NCBI RefSeq assembly: GCF_900102375.1
Contig: NZ_FNBO01000002.1
Coordinates: 186,001 to 250,000, forward strand
Length of the DNA stretch: 64,000 nucleotides
Reading direction: 5' to 3'
Origin: Halorubrum xinjiangense
GTDB taxonomy: Archaea; Halobacteriota; Halobacteria; Halobacteriales; Haloferacaceae
Part shown: one piece after another, positions 24,833-33,758 of the stretch
How the letters are laid out: each line of letters starts with the position of its first letter
Numbering within the stretch: the first letter of the stretch is position 1
Program-made: the position numbers and the translations under genes
Notes under the pieces: model-generated
The model's input: the letters and a program-made list of their open reading frames with translations, nothing else
Databases searched by the model: none
Told to the model about the DNA's origin: nothing

Positions 24833-26110
24833 CTACGCGAACAGGTCGCGCGCCTCGCGGACCGCGTCGACCAAGGCGTCGACCTCCTCGACAGTGTTGT
24901 AGAAGTAGAAGGAGGCGCGCGCGGAGGCGGCGACGCCCATCTCGTCGTGGAGCGGCTGGGTGCAGTGGTCGCCGGCGCGGATCGCGACGCCGTAGTCGTT
25001 GAGGATGCTGGAGAGGTCGTGGGCGTGGACGCCGTCGACGTTGAACGCGACGAGGCCGCCGCGGTCGTCGCCGGGCGGGCCGTAGATCTCGACCCCCCCG
25101 AGCGCTTCGAGCTCGTCGTAGGCGTACTCGGCGAGCAGGTCCTCGTGGGCCTCGATCCGGTCCATTCCGACCTCCTCGAGGTACTCGATCGCGGCCGCGA
25201 GGCCGATCCCCTGCGCGATCGAGGGCGTCCCGGCCTCGAACTTCCACGGGAGGTCCTCCCAGGTGGAGTCCTCGAAGGAGACGCGGCGGATCATGTCGCC
25301 GCCGTAGAGGTACGGCTGCATCCCCTCTAAGATCTCTTCGCGGCCGTAGAGGGCGCCGATCCCGGTCGGGCCGCACATCTTATGGCCGGAGAAGGCGAGG
25401 AAGTCGACACCCAGCTCTTGAACGTCGACCGGACGGGTCGGCACGGACTGCGCGGCGTCGGCGAACATCAGCGCGCCGTGGTCGTGTGCCAGATCGGCCA
25501 GCTCACCGATCGGGTTCACGGTTCCGAGCGTGTTCGACACGTGGACGACGGATACCATCTCGGTGTCGTCGTCGATCAGGTCGGCGGCGTCGTCCATGTC
25601 GAGCCGTCCCTCGTCGGTGACGTCGATGAAGCGCACGTCGGCGCCGGTGCGCTTGCCGATCTGCTGCCAGGTGACGAGCGAGGCGTGGTGCTCCATCTCG
25701 GAGAGGACGACGTTGTCGCCCGGACCGAGCTCTTCGAGCCCCCACGCGTAGGCGACGAGGTTCATCGCCTCGGTCGTGTTCTTGGTGAAGACAATCTCCT
25801 CGCGGCCCGCCGCGCCGACGAAGTCGGCGACCGCGTCGTGGGCCTCCTCGTAGGCGACGGAGGCCTCCTGGCTCAGCTGGTGGATCCCGCGGTGGACGTT
25901 GGCGTTGTAGCTCCGGTAGTAGTCGGAGATGGCGTCGACGACCGGGTCGGGCGTGTGCGAGGTCGCCGCGTTGTCGAGGTAGACGAGCGGCGTGTCGTCG
26001 CCCTCGCCCTCCCCGGCCGTCTCCGGATCCCCGCCGACCTTCCGATCGAGGATCGGGAAGTCGGCGCGGAGCGCCTCCACGTCGAACGGGTACTGTTCTT
26101 GGACTCCCAT
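24833..26110 (-). CDS. sufS: Cysteine desulfurase, SufS/CsdA type
   Basis: A 425-residue PLP enzyme that takes sulfur from cysteine for Fe-S cluster assembly or other sulfur transfers. It shows the SufS N-terminus (VYLDNAATSHTPDPV), TKNTTEAMNLVAY, the aspartate strand ALMFADAAQSVPT, the PLP lysine in FSGHKMCGPTGIG and the catalytic Cys in RAGDHCTQPLHD. The DNA leaves no room for a SufU-like scaffold next to it. The ATG at 26110 (MGVQEQ) follows a putative leaderless start; a longer frame upstream is not homologous. Confidence 0.93.
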   Translation of the reverse strand: MGVQEQYPFDVEALRADFPILDRKVGGDPETAGEGEGDDTPLVYLDNAATSHTPDPVVDAISDYYRSYNANVHRGIHQLSQEASVAYEEAHDAVADFVGAAGREEIVFTKNTTEAMNLVAYAWGLEELGPGDNVVLSEMEHHASLVTWQQIGKRTGADVRFIDVTDEGRLDMDDAADLIDDDTEMVSVVHVSNTLGTVNPIGELADLAHDHGALMFADAAQSVPTRPVDVQELGVDFLAFSGHKMCGPTGIGALYGREEILEGMQPYLYGGDMIRRVSFEDSTWEDLPWKFEAGTPSIAQGIGLAAAIEYLEEVGMDRIEAHEDLLAEYAYDELEALGGVEIYGPPGDDRGGLVAFNVDGVHAHDLSSILNDYGVAIRAGDHCTQPLHDEMGVAASARASFYFYNTVEEVDALVDAVREARDLFA

Positions 26111-26246
26111 TACCCGGTATCGGGCCCCGAGCACTAACACACCTTCGGTCCGGTACGTCTTGCGGGTATCGCGGACGCGCGAAACGTCGGGAACTAGGGG
26201 GTTCGCGCCCCGAATTTGGCCCGGCCCGCCACAAGCCGCCGACAGC

Positions 26247-26588
26247 CTACTTCTCGCCCCAGTCGGGGTTCGCCCGCGGCGGCGCGAAGATGTCGAAGCC
26301 GACCACCGGCTCGTCGGTGCGGTTCTCGGCCGCGTGCGGCTCGTCGCCGGGGATCACGTAGGTGTCGTCGGGGCCGACGACGCGCTCTTCGCCGTCAACG
26401 ACGAACGTCAGCCTGCCGGCCGTGATCACGCCGATCTGCTCGTGCGGGTGGTCGTGTTCGGGCACCGTCGCGCCCGGTTCGATCTCGAACCGCTGGATGC
26501 TGGTCTCCTCGCCGACGGCGCCCTGGGTGAGGAACACGCCGTCGACCGCCTCGACCGCCTCGACGTCCGCGTCGGGTACGACGTCCAT
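26247..26588 (-). CDS. Single-domain cupin
   Basis: A 113-residue beta-barrel protein with both cupin motifs: motif 1 EHDHPHEQIGVITAGRLTFVVDGE (metal-binding His pair and Glu) and motif 2 near YVIPGDEPHAAENR. It probably binds a divalent metal. Small cupins have many functions (isomerases, dioxygenases, sensors), so none is assigned. It lies between ycaO upstream and sufS downstream, all on the minus strand, but gaps of 57 and 136 bp leave the operon question open. Confidence 0.85.
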   Translation of the reverse strand: MDVVPDADVEAVEAVDGVFLTQGAVGEETSIQRFEIEPGATVPEHDHPHEQIGVITAGRLTFVVDGEERVVGPDDTYVIPGDEPHAAENRTDEPVVGFDIFAPPRANPDWGEK

Positions 26589-26645
26589 ACGACCTCCCGC
26601 GACCCGGAGGCACCTAAATCCGCGGGAGGGAGACGCCTCACCTCG

Positions 26646-28337
26646 TCAGGGGAACGGGTGGTACGGCCGGTCGAGCGCGGGCTCGAACCCCATCGACCGC
26701 GGCACCTCGCTCGCGCGCTCGCCGAAGAACGGCTCGCCGGTGAACAGCGGCTGCGCGCCCGGGACCAGCACGCGGACGGCTTCGAAGCCCAGCGCCGCGA
26801 GGTCGCGCGTCGTCACCCGCGCGACGTAGGGATCGAGCCCGACGCCCTCGACGCGGTCGACGACGGCCGCCAGCTCCTCGGCCCCCGACAGCTCCGGCTC
26901 CCCGAGCCCGTCGGCCGAGACGGTCGCGTCCGGGTCGAAGAACGCCGCCGTCTCCGCGGGGAAGTCGGCGTGGTGACCGATCGCGGCGCCCTGCTCGGCG
27001 GCCGCCTCGCGCCCCATCGAGCGGAGCTCGGTCCAGTTCTGGAGCGCCTCGGCGAGCGCGCTCCGCGCCGCCGCGGCCGGGTCGAGGTCGGCGCCAGAGC
27101 CCGCGGCGAACCGCGGCCAGTCGCCCTCGCGGCCGACGCCGACCGCGACGACGGGCACGTCCACGTCGGTCGTGACGAGCAGCGCGGTCACCGACAGCGA
27201 CTCGGCGCGCGCCCGCTTCTCCAGCTCGGCGAAGGCGGGGTCGTCGACCTCGAGTCCGAGCGGCTCCGTCGTGGAGTACCAACTGGTCATCGTCGCGTCG
27301 CGCTCGATCGCCTCGTAGAGGCCGGAGAGCGCGGCGTCCGGCCCGGATCCCCCGAGCCCGAGCCCGGTCGTGATCGGCGGCCGATACCGGCGCTCCGGCG
27401 GCGGGAAGCCAACGAACTCCGCCGGGAGGCTCGCGGGGTCGCCCGTCCCGAGGCGCTCGCCGCGGACCCACGGCAGCCGGTCGTCGCGGTCGTACGCCTC
27501 GGCGCCCTCGGGCCGGACAAACGCGTCGGGCGTGACCGGGTTCGGGACGTTCGCGGCCGGCGCGCGCGTGAACTCGGCCTCGCGGTAGACGCCGGCCGCG
27601 TACCGCTCTAACCCCTCGCCGAGCGCCTTCATGAACGCGGCGTCCCAGTCGGCGGCCGCGCCGCCGCCGAAGTCGGCCGCGTCGGCGTCGGAGAACGGCG
27701 TCGTGTCCGCGACCCGCGCGACGTAGTACGGCAGCGGGAACGACTCCTGCTCGCCCACTTCGCTCAGGGCGCCGATCCGGGGGTCGACGGCCCGCTCCGC
27801 GCGGTCGATCGCCTCGCCGAGGTCGCGCTCGACGTCCTCGCGCGGGAGCGCGTCGCCGGGGTCGGCGCCGCAGCCGCACCCGGGCGCGGGCAGCAGCGTC
27901 CGCTCGGCGCCCGGCACCTCGACGACGGTGTCCGCGACCGGGTCGCCGGCGAGCAGCCGGATCGCCCGGCGCCCGGCCACCGCGCCGGCGTAGCGCACGG
28001 CAGAGCGGCGGCCGGTCGGTCCGTCGGCCGGCTCGGCGCCCCCGCTCTCGACGCGGGCGCGCAGGCAGTCGTAGCAGGCGTCGTCAAAGACGGTCACGGC
28101 GGCGTCGAGGTCGTCGAGGGGGACGCCGCCGAGCCCGCCCACCTCCACGCCGATCCACCGGTCGAGCAGCTCGTTCGCGGTCGCGAACGCCGCCGAGCCG
28201 GCGGTGTCGACGACGACCGCCAGGTCGAACCCGTCCAGCAGCTCCGCCTCGACGGGCATCGCGTTCACGTCGACGTCGCCGAGCGCGGCCGCGGCCGCCT
28301 CGACCGCGGGGCCGTCGCCGACAAGTCCGATATCCAT
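26646..28337 (-). CDS. ycaO: YcaO-family cyclodehydratase-like protein
   Basis: A 563-residue protein. Residues 1 to about 190 form a small alpha/beta domain carrying Cys pairs (DDACYDCLRA and APGCGCGAD), probably a zinc site as in TOMM cyclodehydratase N-terminal domains. Residues from about 195 form the YcaO ATP-dependent domain, with GEGLERYAAGVYRE, LYEAIERDATMTSWY and LAEALQNWTELRSMG as the ATP/Mg-binding glutamate motifs. The last residues, RPYHPFP, match the Pro-rich C-terminus of azoline-forming YcaO enzymes. No precursor peptide or TfuA partner is visible nearby. Backbone cyclodehydration or thioamidation is possible; the substrate is unknown. Confidence 0.88.
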   Translation of the reverse strand: MDIGLVGDGPAVEAAAAALGDVDVNAMPVEAELLDGFDLAVVVDTAGSAAFATANELLDRWIGVEVGGLGGVPLDDLDAAVTVFDDACYDCLRARVESGGAEPADGPTGRRSAVRYAGAVAGRRAIRLLAGDPVADTVVEVPGAERTLLPAPGCGCGADPGDALPREDVERDLGEAIDRAERAVDPRIGALSEVGEQESFPLPYYVARVADTTPFSDADAADFGGGAAADWDAAFMKALGEGLERYAAGVYREAEFTRAPAANVPNPVTPDAFVRPEGAEAYDRDDRLPWVRGERLGTGDPASLPAEFVGFPPPERRYRPPITTGLGLGGSGPDAALSGLYEAIERDATMTSWYSTTEPLGLEVDDPAFAELEKRARAESLSVTALLVTTDVDVPVVAVGVGREGDWPRFAAGSGADLDPAAAARSALAEALQNWTELRSMGREAAAEQGAAIGHHADFPAETAAFFDPDATVSADGLGEPELSGAEELAAVVDRVEGVGLDPYVARVTTRDLAALGFEAVRVLVPGAQPLFTGEPFFGERASEVPRSMGFEPALDRPYHPFP

Positions 28338-28407
28338 ACCCGGTCGACGCGAGGCGGCGAAAAAAAGCCGCGGGTCCGCGGCACGGCTGCGAACGCGTCC
28401 CGCGGGA

Positions 28408-28484
28408 GAGCGGGAGCGCGGTCGCGGGCGAAAAGCAAGCGAGAGCGGGAACGCGGTCGCGGGCGAAAAGCGAGCGAGAGCGGG
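28408..28484. repeat. 35-bp tandem repeat upstream of ycaO
   Basis: Two full units and the start of a third, beginning GAGCGGGA at 28408, 28443 and 28478 (35-bp period), sit between ycaO and the TbsP-like gene. Each unit contains CGGTCGCGGGCGAAAAGC. The units form no clear hairpin. Confidence 0.8.
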
Positions 28485-28530
28485 ACGTACGAGAGGGCGG
28501 AACGCGAGACGAGCGCGCGTTCGGGAGCGC

Positions 28531-29352
28531 TCAGGCGGGGGTGGCGGCCATCATCTCGGCGGCCTCGGCGGCGAGTTCCGCGGCGTCGACGCCCCGGAGG
28601 CGCTCGTCGCCGAGCTTCAGGCGGAGGCGGGGTCGCCCGACGTCGATCGGGACCTTCTCGGTGTCGATGATCCCCAGGTCTTCGAGGCGCGTCTTCGTCC
28701 GGGAGAAGGTCGCCTTCGAGGCGATACCGACGTCCTCGCCCCACTTCGAGATGTCGTAGAGAAGCACGTCGTTCTTCGCCGCGACGAGCAGCGAGACGGT
28801 CACCTCGTCGAGGTCGGCGCCGTCGGCCCCCTCGGTCGCGGCGAGGGCGGCGTCGAAGTCGTCGCGGGCCTCCGATCCGATCTCGGACTCCATCGTCTCG
28901 CGGACCCGGCTGATCGCCGGCGTGCGGAGCGTGTACGGCTCCGCCTCGTCGAACGCGTCGCGGTGGGACTCGTACACCTCGTCGACGAACTCGTCCTCGT
29001 CCGTCGAGAGCGCGGCGACGTCGTCCCCCGCCGTGACGAGCGCCACGACCCGAGAGGGGGAGACGAACAGCGCGTTGTCGACCTCCCCGTCTAACACCCG
29101 GAGGTCCAGGGCGCCGTCGGCGACGAGGTCGGCCGCCCGGGACGCGACGACGAAGTCGTCCGTGACGTCCTTGAGGGTGCGCTCGTCGGCGAGCATCGAC
29201 AGCTCCGGGAGGTCGTCCCGCCCGACCGCGGTCTCGACCAGCGATACGATCGTCTCAGCCGAGGGGTCCACGACGAGCAGCTCGTCGTCGTCCCCCGCGA
29301 ACGCCGCTTCGAGCGCCGCCTCGACGTCGGCCGCCAGTAAATTCGACACCAT
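28531..29352 (-). CDS. tbsP: TbsP-like transcriptional regulator (DUF5821)
   Basis: A 273-residue haloarchaeal regulator that I recognise as the DUF5821/TbsP group, known in Haloferax to act with TrmB on glycolysis and gluconeogenesis genes. The N-terminal two thirds are an alpha/beta sensor-like domain (LLAADVEAALEAAF, LLVVDPSAETIVSLVE, VVALVTAGDDVAAL). Residues from about 185 form a winged helix (LLVAAKNDVLLYDISKWGEDVGIASKATFSRTKTRLEDLGII). A TTTTATAC box lies about 20 bp before the ATG at 29352, indicating a leaderless transcript. Family assignment is from memory of sequence similarity, so it is moderately secure. Confidence 0.78.
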   Translation of the reverse strand: MVSNLLAADVEAALEAAFAGDDDELLVVDPSAETIVSLVETAVGRDDLPELSMLADERTLKDVTDDFVVASRAADLVADGALDLRVLDGEVDNALFVSPSRVVALVTAGDDVAALSTDEDEFVDEVYESHRDAFDEAEPYTLRTPAISRVRETMESEIGSEARDDFDAALAATEGADGADLDEVTVSLLVAAKNDVLLYDISKWGEDVGIASKATFSRTKTRLEDLGIIDTEKVPIDVGRPRLRLKLGDERLRGVDAAELAAEAAEMMAATPA

Positions 29353-29595
29353 ATATCTCTTCGTATAAAAGCCGGTTGCGTATTTAATATTAACGGGGTT
29401 TATGCTTCGAACAACGTACGCAGCGGCTCTCAAACGAACGAAAACGGCTAATTCGCCGAATCGAATATCGGTCCGCGGATCGGGGAGTTCGCTCCCGGAT
29501 CGGCGGTCGACGCGTGGGGCCGCGTCCGCCGGCGAGACGACGGCACTTCCCACGGCGACAGAAGGATTAATGCGCGGTCGCGCCCGCGTTCGCAC

Positions 29596-30843
29596 ATGGA
29601 CCACGAGCACGTCCGGGAGGTCGACCCGGCGGTCGCCGACGCGCTGACCGGCGAGCGCGACAGACAGGAGCAGACGCTCGCGATGATCGCGAGCGAGAAC
29701 CACGTGAGCGAGGCGGTACTGGAGGCGCAGGGGAGCGTCCTCACGAACAAGTACGCCGAGGGCTACCCCGGGTCGCGCTACTACGCCGGCTGCGAGTACG
29801 CCGACGAGGTCGAGGAGCTGGCGATCGAGCGCGCGAAGGAGCTGTGGGGCGCCGACCACGTCAACGTCCAGCCCCACTCCGGCACGCAGGCGAACCAGGC
29901 GGTGTACTACTCGGTCCTCGAACCGGGCGACAAGATCCTCTCCTTGGAGCTGAACCACGGCGGCCACCTCTCGCACGGCCACCCGGCGAACTTCACGGGG
30001 CAGCTGTACGACGTCGAGCAGTACGAGGTCGACCCCGAGACGGGGTACATCGACTACGAGGGGCTGCGTGACACGGCCGAGTCCTTCGAGCCCGACATCA
30101 TCGTCTCGGGCTACTCCGCGTACCCGCGCACCGTCGACTGGGAGGAGATCCAGGCGGCCGCCGACGCGGTCGACGCCTACCACCTCGCCGACATCGCGCA
30201 CATCACCGGGCTCGTCGCCGCCGGCGTCCACCCGTCGCCGGTCGGCGTCGCCGACTTCGTCACGGGCTCGACCCACAAGACGATCCGCGCCGGCCGCGGC
30301 GGGATCGTGATGTGCGACGCGGAGTTCGCGGACGACATCGACTCGGCCGTCTTCCCCGGCGGGCAGGGCGGGCCGCTGATGCACAACGTCGCCGGCAAGG
30401 CGGTCGGCTTCAAGGAGGCCCTCGAACCCGAGTTCGAGGAGTACGCGCAGCAGGTCGTCGACAACGCGGAGGTACTCGCCGAGACGCTTCAGGAGCACGG
30501 CCTCTCCTTAGTCTCCGGCGGAACCGACAACCACCTTGTGCTGGCCGACCTGCGCGACTCGCACCCGGACCTCTCCGGGGGCGACGCGGAGGACGCGCTC
30601 GCGGCCGCGAACATCGTCCTCAACGGGAACACGGTCCCCGGCGAAACCCGCTCGCCGTTCGACCCCTCGGGGATCCGCGCGGGCACCGCCGGGCTGACGA
30701 CGCGGGGCTTCGACGCCGACGCGATCGAGGAGGTCGGCGACCTGATCTACCGCGTCGTCGACGACGTCGACAGCGAGGACGTCATCTACGAGGTCGGCGA
30801 GCGCGTCGTCGAGCTCTGCGAGGCGCACCCGCTGTACGAGTGA
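29596..30843 (+). CDS. glyA: Serine hydroxymethyltransferase
   Basis: A 415-residue PLP enzyme interconverting serine and glycine with transfer of a one-carbon unit to a tetrahydropterin. Family motifs are complete: LAMIASENHVSEAV, LTNKYAEGYPGSRYYAGC, LELNHGGHLSHGHP, DIAHITGLVAAG and the PLP lysine in VTGSTHKTIRAGRGG. The ATG at 29596 is about 25 bp after an AATTAATGCG TATA-like stretch. One-carbon units from GlyA could supply the split MetE system at 13.5 kb, though the two are not linked in an operon. Confidence 0.96.
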   Translation: MDHEHVREVDPAVADALTGERDRQEQTLAMIASENHVSEAVLEAQGSVLTNKYAEGYPGSRYYAGCEYADEVEELAIERAKELWGADHVNVQPHSGTQANQAVYYSVLEPGDKILSLELNHGGHLSHGHPANFTGQLYDVEQYEVDPETGYIDYEGLRDTAESFEPDIIVSGYSAYPRTVDWEEIQAAADAVDAYHLADIAHITGLVAAGVHPSPVGVADFVTGSTHKTIRAGRGGIVMCDAEFADDIDSAVFPGGQGGPLMHNVAGKAVGFKEALEPEFEEYAQQVVDNAEVLAETLQEHGLSLVSGGTDNHLVLADLRDSHPDLSGGDAEDALAAANIVLNGNTVPGETRSPFDPSGIRAGTAGLTTRGFDADAIEEVGDLIYRVVDDVDSEDVIYEVGERVVELCEAHPLYE

Positions 30844-30935
30844 CGGCATCCCGGCCGGCGACGTCGCAGTCGCCGGCGCTCGACCGCCCGACCGAATCCG
30901 TGCGTACAAAGTAGGGGGGCGCCCGACGGGTCGGT

Positions 30936-31346
30936 ATGGCCGACTCGTCGTTCCTCGCAACACGCCTCGATCGCGCCGCCGTTCCCCTCGCGGTCGGCGA
31001 CCTGATCGCGCTGATCGTCCTGTTGACGATCGGCGCGATCAACCACAGCAGCGTCGAGTTCCTGTCGTCGAACCCGCTCTACCTGCTCGAAGTGTTCGCG
31101 CCGTTCCTGATCGCGTGGGCCCTAATCGCGCCGCTCGTGGGGGCCTATTCCGCCGGCGCCGTCGAGACCGCGAAGTCGTCGGTCCCGCTCGCGATCCGGT
31201 CGTGGATCCCGGCCGCGGTCGTCGGGCTGGCGCTCCGCGCGTTCGTCTTCCGCGGCGGCGCCGCGCCCGCGTTCGCCGTCGTCATGCTCGTGCTCGGCTC
31301 CCTCGCCCTCGGCGGCTGGCGGGCGCTCTACTTCCGGCTCCGGTAG
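30936..31346 (+). CDS. DUF3054 membrane protein
   Basis: A 136-residue integral membrane protein with four hydrophobic helices (about residues 15-35, 48-70, 85-105 and 112-130) and the DUF3054 signature of alternating helices with FLIAWALIAPLVGAYS and an Arg-containing loop (SWIPAAVVGLALRAF). The function of the family is unknown. A short leader follows a GTACAAAGTAGG stretch. It is likely an independent unit downstream of glyA, 92 bp away. Confidence 0.8.
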   Translation: MADSSFLATRLDRAAVPLAVGDLIALIVLLTIGAINHSSVEFLSSNPLYLLEVFAPFLIAWALIAPLVGAYSAGAVETAKSSVPLAIRSWIPAAVVGLALRAFVFRGGAAPAFAVVMLVLGSLALGGWRALYFRLR

Positions 31347-31530
31347 CGCTCCTCGATCGGATTTCGGCGTCCAAACGCCGTTTTCTCCCTTCTCGTCGCA
31401 GTTCGACTCGGTCGGCCGGGGCTCAGATCGGTTCATAAGTTATGAGTTACCTCTCTGTGTTCATAGCGGAACTACCTCCGAACCACGGGAAAGATTTAAT
31501 ATCGATTTTCGACTACTATTCAACGGGAGC

Positions 31531-31770
31531 ATGACTGGATACTACGACTACGTCCTCGGGCTCATCCCGGCAGCACTGATCGGCGTGACCGCGTTCCTCA
31601 ACCTGGTCGGGCTGTCGTTGCTGTCGGCGCTGCCCGCGGGCGCGGTGGCCGCCGCCACCGTCATGGCCCACGCGATATTCGTCAGGGCCCCAGTCGCCGC
31701 CGACGCGCCGGCGGACGCGTCGCGCTCCGGCCAAGGAGAAGCCGGCTCGGGCGGCCGGTCGTCCGCCTGA
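31531..31770 (+). CDS. Small two-helix membrane protein
   Basis: A 79-residue protein with two closely spaced hydrophobic helices (about residues 7-27 and 30-50: LIPAALIGVTAFLNLVGLSLL, then GAVAAATVMAHAIFV) and a soluble Ala/Gly/Ser-rich tail. A TATA-like TTTAATAT lies at about 31495 and GGGAGC immediately precedes the ATG. No function is recognised. The upstream gap 31347-31530 is AT-richer than average and contains CATAAGTTATG, a short inverted repeat, but no gene. Confidence 0.68.
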   Translation: MTGYYDYVLGLIPAALIGVTAFLNLVGLSLLSALPAGAVAAATVMAHAIFVRAPVAADAPADASRSGQGEAGSGGRSSA

Positions 31771-31855
31771 CACCCTACCGGCCGGTCGTCCGCGTGACGC
31801 GCCGCCGTTCGCCGCGTCCTGTACCGTTTAGTTCCCCCGCCCCAACCGGGCGAGT

Positions 31856-32857
31856 ATGACCGAAGCCCTGTTCCTCGCTAGTTCCGCGGTGGACGACCTC
31901 GCCGAGCCGGCCGACTACGTCGCCGCCGTGCGCGACGCGTACCGACAGGTAGGCGAGGGCGCGCCCGCCGAGCCGCGGACGAAGCTGTTCAACCGCGAGC
32001 CGCCGGGGATGTTCACGACCTACGCCGCCGTCCTCCCGGAGACGGGCGCGATGGGCGGCTATTCGTATTCCGCCGGCTTCGGCGCGGAGGATGCGTGGTT
32101 CATGACCCCGCTTTTCGACGCCGAGTCGGGCGCGCCGCTCGCGCTCATCGACGGCGCCTCGATGAACCCGTTTAAAACGGGTGCTGCCGGCGCGGTCGCG
32201 GTCGACGCGCTCGCCCGCGAGGACGCGACCGAACTCGCCGTGATCGGCAGCGGCGCGCAGGCGCGCGGGCAGGTCGCGACGACCGCGACTGTTCGCGAGT
32301 TCGAGGCGGTCCGCGTCTTCTCGCCGACCGCGGAGAAGCGTGAATCGTTCGCCGCCGACTTCGACGACCGTCTCGACGCCGACGTGTCGGCGGTCGCGAG
32401 CGCGAGCGACGCACTGGCGGGCGCCGACGTCGTCATCACCGCGACGACCGCGAGCGACCCCGTGATCGCCGACGCCGACGTGGAGCCGGGGACGCACGTC
32501 ACGGCGATGGGACAGTACCACCCGAAGAAGAACGAACTCCCGCCGGCGCTCGTCGCGCGGGCGACGTACGTCCCCGACCTCCGGGCGCGCGCGACGCAGG
32601 ACGCCGGCTCGTACCTCGCCGCCGTCGAGGCCGACCTGATCGAGGAAGGGGAGGGGATCGCGGCCGACCTCGGCGAGGTTATCGCGGGCGACCACCCCGG
32701 CCGGACGGGCGACGACGAGGTGACCGTCTTCGACTCCGGCGGGACCGGGGTGGAGACGGTCGCGGCCGCGCACATGCTGTACGAGCGCGCGAGCGAGAAG
32801 GGACGCGGGGAGACCATCGACTTCGCGCCCGCGAGCGAGGCGCTGACCGGCGAGTAG
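31856..32857 (+). CDS. Ornithine cyclodeaminase / mu-crystallin family dehydrogenase
   Basis: A 333-residue NAD(P)-dependent protein of the OCD/mu-crystallin family, which includes ornithine cyclodeaminase, archaeal alanine dehydrogenase and ketimine reductases. The N-terminal substrate domain contains EPRTKLFNREPPGMF and a Lys of the kind used for the carboxylate. The Rossmann domain has LAVIGSGAQARGQVATTA (dinucleotide motif), VRVFSPTAEKRESFAAD and VVITATTASDPV. Which amino acid is used cannot be decided by eye. The neighbouring phosphodiesterase is 36 bp downstream, so the two may be co-transcribed. Confidence 0.85.
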   Translation: MTEALFLASSAVDDLAEPADYVAAVRDAYRQVGEGAPAEPRTKLFNREPPGMFTTYAAVLPETGAMGGYSYSAGFGAEDAWFMTPLFDAESGAPLALIDGASMNPFKTGAAGAVAVDALAREDATELAVIGSGAQARGQVATTATVREFEAVRVFSPTAEKRESFAADFDDRLDADVSAVASASDALAGADVVITATTASDPVIADADVEPGTHVTAMGQYHPKKNELPPALVARATYVPDLRARATQDAGSYLAAVEADLIEEGEGIAADLGEVIAGDHPGRTGDDEVTVFDSGGTGVETVAAAHMLYERASEKGRGETIDFAPASEALTGE

Positions 32858-32893
32858 GCGGAGATTGAAGTAGCGCGCTCGCGTCCGGTCGGT

Positions 32894-33421
32894 ATGCGAA
32901 TCGGCATCGTCTCCGACACGCACGACGACCTCGCCGCCGTCGAGGCGGCCGTCTCGCTGTTCGAGCGCGAGGGCGTCGACGCGGTCGTCCACTGCGGCGA
33001 CTTCGTCGCGCCCTTCTCCGTGACGCCGTTCGACGCCGGCTTCGACTTCCACGCGGTCCGCGGGAACAACGACGGCGAGTGGGCGGTCGAGTCGACGGTC
33101 GAGGCGTTCGGCGAGTACCACGGCGAGGCTGCCGCGCTCTCGTTCGACGGTGCGAGCGAAACCGACGCGGTCGACGTCGCGATCACGCACGGCACGAGCG
33201 GCGTCCTCGTCGACGCGCTCGTCGACTGCGGTGACTACGACTACGTGTTCCACGGGCACACCCACGCGCACGGCGTCGAGGAACGCGACGGGACCGTCCG
33301 CGTGAACCCGGGCGGGCTTCCGATTCCGGTCGAGGGCGCGGACGACGCGTTCCGGGTCGCGACGCTGGAGACGACGGAGTCCGGGGCGGACGCGGTGACA
33401 CACCACGTCCTCGACGATTAG
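32894..33421 (+). CDS. Phosphodiesterase, MJ0936/YfcE family
   Basis: A 175-residue metallophosphoesterase. The dinuclear metal site is spelt out by GIVSDTHDD, VVHCGDFV, VRGNNDGEW (the NNDGE variant of GNHD/E), VAITHGTS and YVFHGHTHAHG. Archaeal members hydrolyse model phosphodiesters in vitro; the physiological substrate is unknown. It ends with VNPGGLPIPVEG, the family's usual C-terminal metal-contacting loop, and 91 bp later the AbrB antitoxin gene starts. Confidence 0.9.
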   Translation: MRIGIVSDTHDDLAAVEAAVSLFEREGVDAVVHCGDFVAPFSVTPFDAGFDFHAVRGNNDGEWAVESTVEAFGEYHGEAAALSFDGASETDAVDVAITHGTSGVLVDALVDCGDYDYVFHGHTHAHGVEERDGTVRVNPGGLPIPVEGADDAFRVATLETTESGADAVTHHVLDD

Positions 33422-33512
33422 CTTCGGAAGCACGGTGAAGCCGCATCTTCGGCTGCCTACTTCCTCCACATGTGGAGAAACATGTATGAGAGTCGAACCA
33501 GAATATCCCGGT

Positions 33513-33758
33513 ATGGCGACTGAGGAGAGGTCCGAGGAAACGACGGTCAGCGATCGGGGGATGGTCACGATTCCGGCAGACCTCCGCCAGCGACTCGACA
33601 TCGAGCCGGGTGATAAACTCCGGTGGACCACAGACGACAGCGGTGCGCTCTCGGTCGAGATCGTCCATCAACGCGAGGGCGTGTTCGACGATTTCGAACC
33701 CGTGGACGCCGGTGAGACGAACGCCGTCGAAGCGGAGGCCGAGTTCGGAGGGGAGTGA
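33513..33758 (+). CDS. vapB: AbrB/SpoVT-like antitoxin
   Basis: An 81-residue DNA-binding antitoxin. The swapped-hairpin AbrB domain is at residues 8-50 (TTVSDRGMVTIPADLRQRL, GDKLRWTTDDSGALSVEIV), and the C-terminal tail (FDDFEPVDAGETNAVEAEA) would wrap around the toxin. The ATG at 33513 is chosen; upstream in-frame codons do not match the family. Its TGA overlaps the vapC ATG (TGATG), the usual antitoxin-toxin coupling. Autoregulation of the pair is expected. The surrounding DNA is visibly less GC-rich than the flanks. Confidence 0.88.
   Translation: MATEERSEETTVSDRGMVTIPADLRQRLDIEPGDKLRWTTDDSGALSVEIVHQREGVFDDFEPVDAGETNAVEAEAEFGGE

Noticed and set aside
28408..28484. 35-bp repeats upstream of ycaO as a CRISPR or attachment site
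   Set aside because: Only two full units directly adjacent, without spacers, integrase or tRNA.
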